Shown here in pieces: positions 22,194 to 33,112 of a stretch of DNA of 64,000 nucleotides. Positions within the stretch are counted from its first letter, which is position 1. Every line of letters begins with the position of its first letter. The translations under genes were made by a program, and so were the position numbers. The DNA is from Paragordius varius. Its lineage: Eukaryota > Nematomorpha. A model generated the notes under the pieces. It ran no database searches and was not told the origin of the DNA. It saw nothing but the letters and a program-made list of their open reading frames with translations. The stretch lies in assembly GCA_964247055.1 (NCBI GenBank), contig OZ176054.1:11780001-11844000 (forward strand). Direction: 5' to 3'.

Positions 22194-24630
22194 ATGGATG
22201 ATTGCGAACAAAAAGCGCTAAATTTTTTAGCCGAAGGTGAACGTAAAGCAAAGTCTTCTAAAGGCGTGTTCAGCTCGATTTTCGGGTAAAAAATATTTTT
22301 ATGTTATAGAAAAGAGTCGTCTACGTTAGACTCAGCATGTGAATGTTTTGAAAAGGCCGGTAATAATTTTAAAATGGCCAAGAATTGGTCAGGTTTAATT
22401 TACATATATTTACGTATTACAGCTGCGGGAAAGGCATTTATGAGATCTGCCGAAATTCATGGAAATACGGGAAATAAACACGAGAGTGCTAATAAATATT
22501 ATGAAGCAGCCAATTGTTTTAAGAAAACTGATCCGCAAGGTTTAGAACTAAAAATTTATTTTCGCTTGCCATTTTTCTAGGTTACTAACATAGAAATTAT
22601 AAAAACATCATATCAAAAGTTATAAGTTAAAATTTTTGCAAAGAGATTTTTCTAATTTTTTCTGTCCTTAATCCGATTAGAAAGAGAAATTTGAGTGTAT
22701 TAGAATATATCATTCCTTTTTTCGCGACCTATGACGATGGGTGATTTATTAAAAAAACAACAAGTTACACATCTTTATGTTATACAAAAAATACCTAATA
22801 TTTGAATTTTATGTTTCGTCCGAATTATGCGTAAAACATACTAGATACTTTTTTCCACTTGGTATTTAGATGCGGTCAAGTGTTTGATGAAAGCCATCGA
22901 AATTTATACCGATTTGGGTCGTTTTACGATAGCGGCCAAGTATCACGCTAACTTAGCCGAAATATATGAGAATGAACTCAAAGATATACCCAGAGCCATT
23001 CAACACTATGAGCAATCAGCTGATTATTTCCGAGGCGAAGAGTCCAACAGTTCTGCCAATAAATACAGTCTGATAGTTGCAGGTCTTGAAGCCGAACGCG
23101 AAAACTATAATAAGGCCATAAAGATTTATGAACAGGTTAGGTTTTTTGCTTTGAAAAATTGCTTTAATCAATTACTTTTTTGAAGTTTAAAATGGAATTA
23201 GTTATATGTATGTATGGATAAATCGTAAAAGAGTTGGATATTAAAAAATGAGAAGAGGTGTAAAATATCGTGAAAATTATAATAAGGCTGTTAAATATTA
23301 AAAAATATAGTTTTTTGACCCTTTTATTCAATTGCTTTATTAAATAAAAAGGTAGATTTAAAAAATTTAGGTGTAAAATATCACAATTAGGCGATTAAAA
23401 TTTATGAATAGGTATTTTGGTCTAATCACTCTGCGTATATACTTTATTTTTATTTAACATTTTTTAGCCTTAATTTTTGTTTTTATAATACCGTTGAAAA
23501 AAAATATATACAATTACTCAGTGCACGCAACTTTTCACTTTTTTAAACCTAAATTCACCGATTAATATAATTAATCAATCAAGATTAAAATTCATATTTA
23601 TGCGCCTGAATCGTTTAAATTTGTAATCTTGTCAATTTTTACCCTATTTATAACATTTTTGAAATAGGGGTCAAAAAATTATTTTGCTATAAAATATTTG
23701 GAGATTAAAAGTTTTTTTCTGTGTAATTGAATCGTTTTATTTTTATTATATAAATATTCTTTCGAGTAATATTTATAATACCACTTATTATATAGGTAGC
23801 TACAAGTTCTATCGATAGCGCATTACTCAAATACAGTGTTAAAGATTACTTTTTTAAGGCTGCTTTGTGTCACATGTGCATAGATGTTTTGAATGGTGAA
23901 CAAGCACTTCAAAAGTAATATTTTAATTATAAATATTTTTACTTTATACTTTAAATTTTAGTTTATATATTAATTTATATTTTAAGTATGTTTTTTTACG
24001 TTTGACAAAGATTACTAGTAGTAATCGAAAATTTACAATAATTTCATAATTTTCGCTGAATTATAATTTCAATATAATATATTAGTATTAAATATTTCGC
24101 TGATTATCGAATATTTTATATTAACAAATGCCTAGCGTTTTCTTTTAAAATTTTAGTTTAATTTGATGTTGCAATTTTTTTGGACCGTTTTTAACCAGAA
24201 ATTTCTAAGTAAATGATTATTTTAACGTAAATTAAAAGTAATTTTATATTTTATTAAGGTTTATGATATAATTATTAACAATTTTACCATTTTATATTTG
24301 TTTTAAATTTTTAACATTTATCTTTTCTCATTTTCTAACAACCCTAATATAAACTCATTAAAAATTTAGCTTTTCTTCCCCACTCAATAAAATTCTAAAT
24401 TTTATTTCTTTTGATTTCGCTTTAGATACGAACAATTGTACCCGGCATTTGGTGATAGTAGGGAATGTAAATTCCTTAAAACCCTTTTGAAAACTGTTGA
24501 GGATCAAAATATTGATGCATTCACTGAGGCTGTTAAAAGTTATGATTCTATCTCCCGACTTGATAATTGGACCACAACCCTTTTGTTAAGGCTTAAACGC
24601 GCAATCTCCAACGAAGGAGATTTAAGATAG
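22194..24630 (+). CDS. NAPA: alpha-SNAP (soluble NSF attachment protein)
   Basis: Adaptor that binds assembled SNARE bundles and recruits NSF, whose ATPase activity takes them apart after membrane fusion; cytosolic and peripheral on membranes. Exons 22194-22285, 22310-22392, 22423-22539, 22870-23135, 23796-23914 and 24426-24630; 293 aa against about 295 in mammals, all junctions in phase. It is an all-helical TPR-like fold. Conserved blocks include [76 protein letters not shown] and [10 protein letters not shown]. The protein ends GDLR, retaining the penultimate Leu known to matter for NSF stimulation. The gamma form is less likely given the length and C-terminus; beta-SNAP cannot be told apart. 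Introns of 24 and 30 nt lie near the 5' end; the other three are 330-660 nt. Confidence 0.97.
22286..22309 (+). other. Ultrashort intron, 24 nt (alpha-SNAP)
   Basis: GTAAAA...TTATAG, phase 2, joining FSSIF(G) to KESSTLDSA. Retention would give TAA at its second codon. Confidence 0.88.
22393..22422 (+). other. Ultrashort intron, 30 nt (alpha-SNAP), open in frame
   Basis: GTTTAA...ATTACAG, phase 1, joining KNWS to AAGKAF. Its length is a multiple of three and it has no in-frame stop, so retention would add ten residues between two conserved helices. Confidence 0.85.
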
Positions 24631-25763
24631 TGAATTTTGCACAAAAAATGTGTTTTAAACTCTTTAATGTAAAAAAATCTTTAAAAAATGGTTTGAAATT
24701 TCATAAAAATGGCTAATATAGAATTCAATTGTGGAAAGTAACTAAATAAAATTTGAAGAACCATTTGTGTTTTTTTAGTAAAATTAATGACGGAGATTTC
24801 AGAGAGTGAATTGCAAAGAAATGTGTTTAACACATTAGTGCAAAAAAATTTACTATTTTTAGTTTAAATTCGATATTAATGGCAGGTTTAAAATTAGAAA
24901 TAATGCTTAACTTGATATTTTTAGTTTCAGAAAACTAAAAATTTAATATTAATGTTGTCTGTATGTGTGTATGATAAAACTTGGATCAATTTTTGTGCTT
25001 TTTTTTGTAACGCGAAATCTCAAACTAAAGAGATCTAACTTATATTTTCGACTGTAAAATATTCATTTTTAACACCTTTTAGTTTACAAAAAAAAATAAT
25101 GAATAAGTGTTTAATAAATTATCACCTAAAAACTTATATTAATTTCTGTAAAAATTAAAATCCTTATGAAAAAAAGTTAAATAGGATATCATGTTGTGTG
25201 TGATCTAAGCTTGGGACCAATTTTTATGCTTTTTTTTGTAAAAATTATACAGATTTTTTGCCCATATAAAATCCGCAAAATTTGCAATAATATACGCAAA
25301 CAAGCATTTTTCAAACATTATACCAATTGTTTCACATATTAAACACATTAATATAATATTTTATCCTTTGTATTTTGGTTTTTAATACTTAAGAAATGAA
25401 TGGGAATGATACAACAAAATATATGCTTTAATTTGGCTTTTTCCAGCAACTTTATTTTTTATTATATATAAAAAATGAAATATTTAGATAGCTTTTTATT
25501 GATTTTTTTGGTATGCACGAAAAAAATGGATCTAAAAAAATTTTATAGATTCCAATGTTAAATTTTTTTTGATTAAGTCTCTTTTTTCTCACTCAATTAA
25601 TTCCATCAATATATGTATATATATATAATTAGTTTTTTATTTTTTATCGTCTTTTCTAAAACCAAAATTATAAAATTATTATTTTATTGTATAAATATGC
25701 ATATATATATTAAATGTAATATATAATATATATTTGTTTAATATTTTTTTCATTTATTTATGG

Positions 25764-25821
<58 letters not shown>

Positions 25822-26168
25822 TTCTAAAAAATAAAATTTAATTATTCCTTGCATACCGAATATAATAAAAATGGATACTTGAATAGAGTAATTGACTAAA
25901 TATAGTAAAAATTTTAGTTTTATTTTTTTAACTTTCTTAATTCGTACGCGATCTAACTTGGTAAATGCTTTTTATCCTTATTAAACAACTCAAATGGTGT
26001 TGAATTATTAATTATGCATAGTAAAATAATCCGAATTCGCTTTTAACTTAAGTTTATTTTATTAATAAATAAATATTTTTGAGTTATATGGAGGAATGAC
26101 CAGGTATACCGAAAATGTAGTTTATATCGAAACAACTAATTTGGTTTATATTGCCTTGTTAATATAAA
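24631..26168. other. Intergenic, AT-rich, no gene seen
   Basis: Very low complexity, with T-runs and a 53-bp (AT)n at 25764. No open frame with recognisable content. The first part is the alpha-SNAP 3' flank. Confidence 0.6.
25764..25816. repeat. (AT)n microsatellite
   Basis: The longest pure alternating AT run in the window, about 53 bp. Confidence 0.95.
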
Positions 26169-26425
26169 TTACAGTAATAATTGAAATTATACAAGCAAAA
26201 ACATAAAGACTATTAATAGTAAAAAAAAACGCTATACATATTCACACTTGATTTTTCAAATATATATCATTTGTTTAAACTGCAAAGTACGAAATAGAAA
26301 TGTAAATTGGCACAATCATTAATTATATTTTTGAAATGGTAAATAAATAATTTATGTAGCAAAGTTAGCGTTTAAGTATGGCTTTTTCTTTTAAAAAAAT
26401 ATTAATTATGTTTTTACTTTGTTCT
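26169..26425. mobile_element. Palindromic MITE, family A (worn copy)
   Basis: Starts TACAGTAATAATTGAAATTA and shows the CATAAAGAC block of family A. The right arm has faded. Confidence 0.6.
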
Positions 26426-26603
26426 ATTTTCCTAACCAATCTAAAAATTTGATATTATAAAAAAATCTTTAAAATTCTATTCTAACTCGCATGTTTGGAT
26501 GATTTGAGGGATTAGTTTATAATTTCGAATGATTTACTGGTAATAACTTTTATAATATCAAAATTTTTCAAACAGGGCTAAAATAGAACTTTTACTATTA
26601 AAT

Positions 26604-26890
26604 ACTGTAAAAATTGTATACGAACGTGAAAATATAAAGACAAATATTTTTTTCTAAAAGACAACCATACTTTTTAAATCTTGATTTTTAAAAATATAAC
26701 TCGTTGTTTTAAACTACAAGTATAGAATAGATATGTAAATTGATAAAACAATTAATTATGTACTTTAGGATTATCTGTAAATGTTTATTTAGGATAAATT
26801 AAAATTTAAAAAAGTATGGTTGTCTTTTGAAAAAAAAAATTTATCTTTATATTTTTACATTTTGTCCGTGTAATTTTAATTTTTACTGTA
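26604..26890. mobile_element. Palindromic MITE, family A
   Basis: Left end TACTGTAAAAATTGTA, right end TTTTAATTTTTACTGTA. The arms carry AAAGACAAATATTTTTTTC and ACAACCATAC and their complements. Confidence 0.75.
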
Positions 26891-27016
26891 TAATAATTAG
26901 GTATACACTTTCAGAAATGGAGTTCAAAGGTGTCAAGCAGTAAAATCAAAGTTGTCCAATTTTCCCTAGGCACATCAAAGCATTTATTTATATTTCAAAA
27001 TTTCGTTTTTCAAATT

Positions 27017-27193
27017 TACATTATGCATTTTAATGGTTGTTTATTTCACACTATAGTATAGTAGGGGGCAATTTGCAACACAACAGTAGTGTATAGAAAA
27101 AACAAAAAAATGTTGAATAAACAATTATTTCATTTCTTTTTCCAAATTGCCCCCAAACGTGAAATAAGCAACCTTGAAAATGCATACTGTATA
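27017..27193. mobile_element. MITE, family C (shorter copy)
   Basis: Shares TTTTAATGGTTG, TTTCACACTATAGTATAG and TTGAATAAACAATTATTTC with 10665-10876. It is about 35 bp shorter, with a deletion in the right arm. Confidence 0.75.
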
Positions 27194-28199
27194 CTTTTAT
27201 GATTGAATATCATAATTTATAAAAGATAGCTAATAGTTCTATACAAATTCAATTAAATAAACTAAAAAGCAAGTTTAAATCCAAATCATCCATTTGTTGT
27301 GGAAAAAGACGGAATGGGTAGGAGGAGTTTTTAATTGTTCGAGAAGATAAGGAATCGCACTGGTTAAAAATGTGTTTTAATGCTAAAAAACATTATTTTT
27401 TTAAGCATTATTTAAATCAATAAGGGTAAAAAATTTAAGACTAGAAAGAGACATAAATTAAATCGTTCAAGCAGAGCTTAAATCGCATTGCATGTTAAAA
27501 AAAATTCAATTTTTTTACCTATTTTGCGATGAAAGGAAAATGACGAGTTGGCAAAAAGTTAATTTCACCCATTAAAATATAAGAGTTAGAAAAATTTAAG
27601 CAAGGGGCCATCATTAAATATAGTGCGATGATTTAGATTCTAACAAAGAAAGAGCACCATTGTACGAAATTATCGGTGAAAAAGATAAGGATGGTCATAG
27701 CTAACAGAACATTCATCGTAATAAATGTAAATGAAAGTTAAATGTGACCAGTTTTAAAAACCTTTTTTTTGAAATCATAAATTGTCATAATTTAAACATC
27801 AACTATCTATATAAAATTGTAATATATTTTTTTAGATATTTTTAACACATCTTTGCCCGAAATATATTAACCTCCATATTTAAGCCAAAATACTAATTTA
27901 TTATAACTACAAGCAGTGTTAATACCCTAATAATAAATTAATTATTCTGATCTTTAAAAATAATAAAATTAAAATTTTTGGGGAAAATTTTAAATTGTTT
28001 GAGTCCCTCTTTGCCAATAAGTATACAATTAGCAATTAGTATGAATTAAATTATTACTATACCATTCTTATACCTTTTAAAATATCAAATCACTTTAGAA
28101 ATGTAATATTGATATCTTAAGATCTGATATCAATTTTTTTTATCAATTTTTCTGAATATTTTATTTTTTTTCATATTTATCGCATACAACAGAGCGTTA
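27194..28199. other. Intergenic, no gene seen
   Basis: AT-rich single-copy-looking sequence 3' of ZCCHC4. No coding signal, tRNA or obvious repeat recognised. Confidence 0.55.
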
Positions 28200-30241
28200 T
28201 TAACATTTCATTTTTTTTGGATTTTTTTCCAATTTCAAGGGGTATTTAGATTTCGAAATATCATTACAAGGCGTATGTTGGGGTTTTCGACATTTGTCAC
28301 ACACTTGACAATGTTTAAATGACTTATTTTGAGCTATGTGGGGTGGACAATCATCACATATATTGCAATGTACAACATCCTTGTGAACTAATTTTTGACA
28401 CTTTTCACATTTTCTATAATAATGATTAAATAAATGAATTTGATAAAATTGTATAAAACAAAACAATAATTTAAAACACACATTATTATTTTTTTTAAAA
28501 AAAGAATACCACAATTTTTTGATTATTCCACGTTAGGGGTTGCGAAATATAAAGGTTGTAAATTGGAAAGTAAATAACATACTCAATTTCATATTTCAAA
28601 ATGGTAAACATATAAATTATATATAAAAAAAATTATGGATCAACAAATATAAATTGCTATAAATTTTTTTATACTTTTCATGTTTAGCCATAATACTATC
28701 AAATTTACAGCAAAAATTAAATTTATAAAAATAGACTTGTATATGGAATTTTCCTGGTTCAATATATTCGGGTTCAAAAATCGCTGCAAAGGTATGGAAG
28801 TAAAAAATCGTATTGGTGTTTTAGATTCACGGTCATAACCCTTACCATGATTTTCGTAAGTAACCTAACATAAAATTTTTAGCTGGTAAAATTTTGAGTA
28901 ATTTTTAAATCGAATATACAGTAAAAAATTAATTATACATACAAAACGTAAAATATAAAGACAAATATTTTTTTCCAATAGACAACCATACTTTTAAAAT
29001 CTTAATTATTTTAAATGGAAGTCATTGTTTTGAACTGTAGAGTAGGAAATAGAGATGTTTGGTAAAAAAATCAATTATTTATTTTACAATTGAAATTAAA
29101 TGATTTTTTTAGGATAAATTAAGGTTTTAAATTGTATGGTTGTCTTTTGAAAAATTTGTTTTTGTATTTGTATTTTTAAGTTTTGTCCTTATAATTAAAT
29201 TTTTACTGTAAAATCGAGAATATTACGATAAATTAATAAAGTTTTTTTAAACTTTAAAAATAATTATATAAATACCTTGAATTCAGATTGTTTCAAGGTT
29301 GGGTTTGATTTTTGAATTTTAAGATTCATAAAAAATGGAGCGACTAATATTACATCAATTTGCAAATTTTCATTCACAGTTTTTATAGAATCCATCAAAG
29401 CGTTTATTCCATGTAAAATAATTTCCATCATTATTCCGAAAGGAGGATCACATACGATTAATAAAGGTTTGTCCTGACCGTCGTTTATAAACTTTTCGAA
29501 ATTTGATCTGAGTAAAAAATTTATAGATTTTGAATATTATTTGAAAAAAAGACAGCTTTCCATAAATAAAATTTAATTAATATAATAGGAAAACCTTCCT
29601 TTATTGGTATAAAAATGATTGGAGCACATATTATAATGAGCATATTGACTTGGCTTTAAAACATGACAATATCTTGCATCTATGTCGATCAAAAAAGATT
29701 TGTTAATAAAACCGATTTGCTTAATAAGATAATTATGTAGACTTGGGGTTCCAACACATAAAACCTATATAGATTAAGCACAAACCTTATAATTATTATC
29801 CTGAACGATACATTGTAAAAATTTTAAAGTATTTTGTGAAAACATATATTGAGCCAGTGAGTGTTTGTCATTTTTTGGTTGCAAAAAATTATTTAAAACG
29901 GTTGATGTTACCATACACTCGGATTTTTTCACATGATTTTGTTCCGAATCCTCAATAAACATATTGCAATTATCACAATACAACGCGGTATCAACATCTA
30001 AAACCAATTTTTTATAGTATTTATATTTTAGCTCATGGTGTAGTGTTTTGGTTTTAAAAGATTTGTATAATTTGTTCCAATGCGGTTTAACTTTTTCCCC
30101 GTCCTTATAGTAAAAAGAGCATTTTTTCTTATCTCTGAATGTTGAACAAGCATAAAATAGGACGTCATTCTTTTTGCTAAATTTAATAACAGGGCCATGC
30201 TCACAAAATATTTCGTCTGCAATACTCACAAAATTATACAT
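28200..30241 (-). CDS. ZCCHC4: ZCCHC4-like 28S rRNA N6-adenosine methyltransferase
   Basis: ZCCHC4 installs the single m6A of large-subunit rRNA; it is nucleolar. Exons 5' to 3': 30241-29786, 29764-29595, 29507-29276, 28864-28737, 28413-28200; 399 aa, all junctions in phase. Order of parts: a GRF-type zinc finger (residues about 12-50, with CEHGP and FYACSTFRDKKKCSFY), the SAM-domain entry VLCVGTPSLH followed by LIDIDARY, the catalytic DPPF motif at about residue 229, the block NHGKGYDRESKTPIRFFTSIP, then a Cys/His-rich zinc region with many CxxC pairs ending near HTPC. The C-terminus stops after a basic tail, so the CCHC knuckle that names the vertebrate protein (about 513 aa) is missing here. 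The first intron is 21 nt. The 28865-29275 intron carries a family A MITE. Confidence 0.93.
28917..29210. mobile_element. Palindromic MITE, family A, in ZCCHC4 intron
   Basis: TACAGTAAAAAATTAATT at the left and ATTTTTACTGTA at the right, 294 bp. Without it the 411-nt host intron would be about 117 nt. Confidence 0.8.
29765..29785 (-). other. Ultrashort intron, 21 nt (ZCCHC4)
   Basis: The shortest intron found. Minus strand GTTTGT...ATATAG, phase 0. It joins ..DNNYK to VLCVGTP, which begins a strongly conserved block. Retention gives an in-frame TAA. Confidence 0.87.
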
Positions 30242-31198
30242 TTGTTTTGCAGAGTGAGTGAATAAATAAATGGACCGCGTAGCTTTAAAATTAAAAATAA
30301 TATAAAAGGTAATAATTTATTTTTAGTCTTCACATGATAACATATTTTTGTCATTGATTTATATTTTATAACAGGAATTTTATGCTATGCCAGATATTTA
30401 AAACCTGGACGCAGTACAAAATCAAAAAATTCTTTGCCTGTTTTTACACCATCGGTGTGGTATATTACACAGTTTCCACAAAAAAATATCCCAAAATTAT
30501 CTTGGTGCTTTTGGTTTTAACCTTTACGAGTTACTAAATGTTAGTTACAATTTTGTGGCAGGTGTTCCGTAAAAATTGCAAAAAGCGCAATTTTTTTAAT
30601 AATTTTTGGTGAAAGCTAAATGCTTAATTTCAAAAAATATCACTAAAATATAAGGTAAACTACATATAAAAAGCAAAAAATATTTTTTTAAAAAAAATTC
30701 TTACATGTTGCACTGTCCCAAATTTTTTGGCTCTTATAAAATGGACTGTTTTCTAAAAGTAAACGCAAAAACTCCGACATTGTGCAATATTTTAAATTAC
30801 CAAATTTTGATACCAACTAAATATGTTTTTTAAAAAATGCACACTTCTAAAAATTTAATTTTTAGCAAAATTTTTAAGCGTACTTCATATTATTTTTGAC
30901 ATGGGAAATTATATAAACGGTTTAGATGTTATAACATTATATATATATAATTCGATAATGCCAATTCTCAATCAAAATTTTGTTTAAAATATTCGTTCGT
31001 TTTCAAATTTATGTTAAATAATAATTGTGTTTTTTAACAAAAATTCACCAAACTTTGCAAGCAAAACCTTTAAATTAAAAATCTGAACCTATACTAATGT
31101 TCCACATCATCAAATTAGTTAGAATGGATTTATTAAAGCGTTATACCGTTTCCATCCTGTACGCTTCAACAAAATATCTCAAATTTGTTTATGCAATT
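30242..31198. other. Intergenic, decayed repeat copies
   Basis: Blocks near 30600-31080 (GTGAAAGCTAAATGCTTAAT and the stretch around GATACCAACTAAATATG) recur in altered form at 15480-15850 and 60590-60900. These are remnants of one or more old non-coding elements. No gene. Confidence 0.5.
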
Positions 31199-31510
31199 AA
31201 CACTTCGATTCAAATTGGGGCATCTAAATACCCCAGACTAAAATTGAGTTAGGATTTAAAAAAATACTGATGGAAACGGGCCCAATTTAAATTTATGCTT
31301 CTATCCTAATAAAAATTATATAAATATGCCAAAACTTCTAAATAAAATTTTGTTTTGAAAAAAAAGTTCCATGTCAAATTACTTGGTCACCATTTTTATT
31401 TTACAAAAATTTTGCATATCCTGTTTATTTAATTCTAACGTTAAAATTAAAGCTAATTAGCTGTTTATTTTAAATTATTAATTTTACTATTGCACGCATG
31501 TCACGACAAT
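31199..31510. mobile_element. MITE family D, one end only
   Basis: Begins CACTTCGATTCAAATTGGGG and follows the family D interior (TTATGCTTCTATCCTAAT) for about 300 bp, then diverges. Truncated. Confidence 0.65.
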
Positions 31511-31689
31511 TTAATTAAAGGCCCTAGTTTATTTATCAAAATGAAAATTAAAGTTGGATGCTTTTTAAAATTATTTACTGGGCTTCACCCTATACGTATA
31601 AAAATTTTCAACGTAATAAATAAAAATACCATGCGTTACTGCTTTGGATAAAATTAATTTATTTCATATCAAAGACGGATGATAAACCA

Positions 31690-32290
31690 CATAATGTTGG
31701 TGTGTGTATTGCTACAGTCGAGGTCGACTTTTTGCAATATTGTAAATAGAACTTCTTCATAAATTGCGGTTTTTAGTTTTAATGTTGAGTTCAACCAAGG
31801 TTGCGTGGGTTTCTTGTTAAATATTGTCCATCCTTATCCTTCTTCGGCCCCTTTTACGTGTACCACTAATTTAACCCAACACCAAGGATTTTTTAGTAAA
31901 TTAGATATCATAATGTGGCCAAAGTAAGATAATTTGGTGCGGATGCACCTTCCTAGCAATGACATGTCGGGATTGATTTTATTCAAAATTGCATTGTTAA
32001 TTATTTTTTCCGTCCATTTTATTTGTATAAGTTTTCTCGAGATCCCCATTTCCAAGGATTTATCCGTGTGTCGGATTTTTTTAAAGTCCAACCACCCATA
32101 GAGGAAAGTTGGAAAAACGAATGCATTTGCAATCATTCTTTTTAAGTTGACATCATAGGATGCTCAAATTTTGTTATAATTGTTTGCAGCCGTCTTGGCC
32201 TGGCTATCCTTTTTTTCTCAGGAGTACAATAATTATCATCATGTATTAAGCTCCCCAGATATGTGTACTTTTGACTGTTTTAATAGAGTT
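31690..32290 (-). mobile_element. LINE fragment (RTE/BovB-like, C-terminal part)
   Basis: On the minus strand, frames read YTYLGSLIHDD, then FVFPTFLYG, ISRKLIQIKWTEKI and RTKLSYFGHIM. This is the region just after the reverse transcriptase in RTE-type LINEs. The endonuclease and RT core are absent, and stops and frameshifts interrupt it. It is a different lineage from the whole LINE at 34990-38549, whose matching region reads FTYLGDKITSD and RMRYYGHLDRM. Confidence 0.75.
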
Positions 32291-33112
32291 CCTGTTAACG
32301 ATTTAGCGTTTGCAACCAAATGACGTTCAGGCTTTTATTTCTGTTTTCGAACTTTTAATATTTTCTAACCCGTTTTTTAATTCTCAGTTTGCTAAATATT
32401 TTTATAAACCCAATTCAAATCATTTTGATTAAGTTCAAGCGACGCGTGACACTGGTAATAAAAATATGTTCGATATAAATATATGAATATAAATATTGTT
32501 TTGATTTTAAAACAATATAAAGATAACAACAGAATATGTAACTTTAAAACATTCAGCTCTTTTGAAAATATTATTAAGCATAATTCGAGCGGATTTGGAG
32601 GTTAGAAAGAAATTTAAAACTCTATATATATAAAATTTCACGGTAACATTTAACAACTAATCAGTAAGTACAAGTTCCAAATCAGCCGCTAAATATGGAA
32701 TCAATGAGGAGAAGTAGGAGAAAATAAACTAAGGTTTGATTCAAGGATATGTTTCGCTAAAAATAATTCATAAGATTATAATAACTAAGCCGGAAACGAC
32801 CGAAGGGAAAATGAAAAGATATAAATAAGCATGTAAATTTCAATAAAAATCTATAAATCTAATGAGTTGTGGCCATCGATTTAAAAAATCAACCAGTAAA
32901 GCAAGAAATGCTAAAAAATGCCCTTTACTCTTATTATTATTGAATATTGTTACATATAAAATTATATAAAATATTATCATAAGTTGCTGAACCCTATATG
33001 ACATAAGGAAAATTAGCAAGATGTATTCAAACAAATAATTTATTAACTTGTATAATTTTCGAATACAAATATGAAAATGACAGATTACAGTCAAATAAAT
33101 ATTTTATTAATA
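32291..33112. other. Intergenic, no gene seen
   Basis: AT-rich sequence between the LINE fragment and the last zinc-finger exon. One 84-codon open frame (32840-33094) is hydrophobic low-complexity and not credible. Confidence 0.5.

Noticed and set aside
24000-24330. Separate small gene within the alpha-SNAP locus
   Set aside because: The stretch is the intron 23915-24425 of alpha-SNAP; no coding signal.
28808-28850. CATG|GTAAGG donor with CCTTTGCAG acceptor as an intron inside ZCCHC4 exon 28864-28737
   Set aside because: The enclosed sequence codes for the conserved block TPIRFFTSIP, so it is exon.
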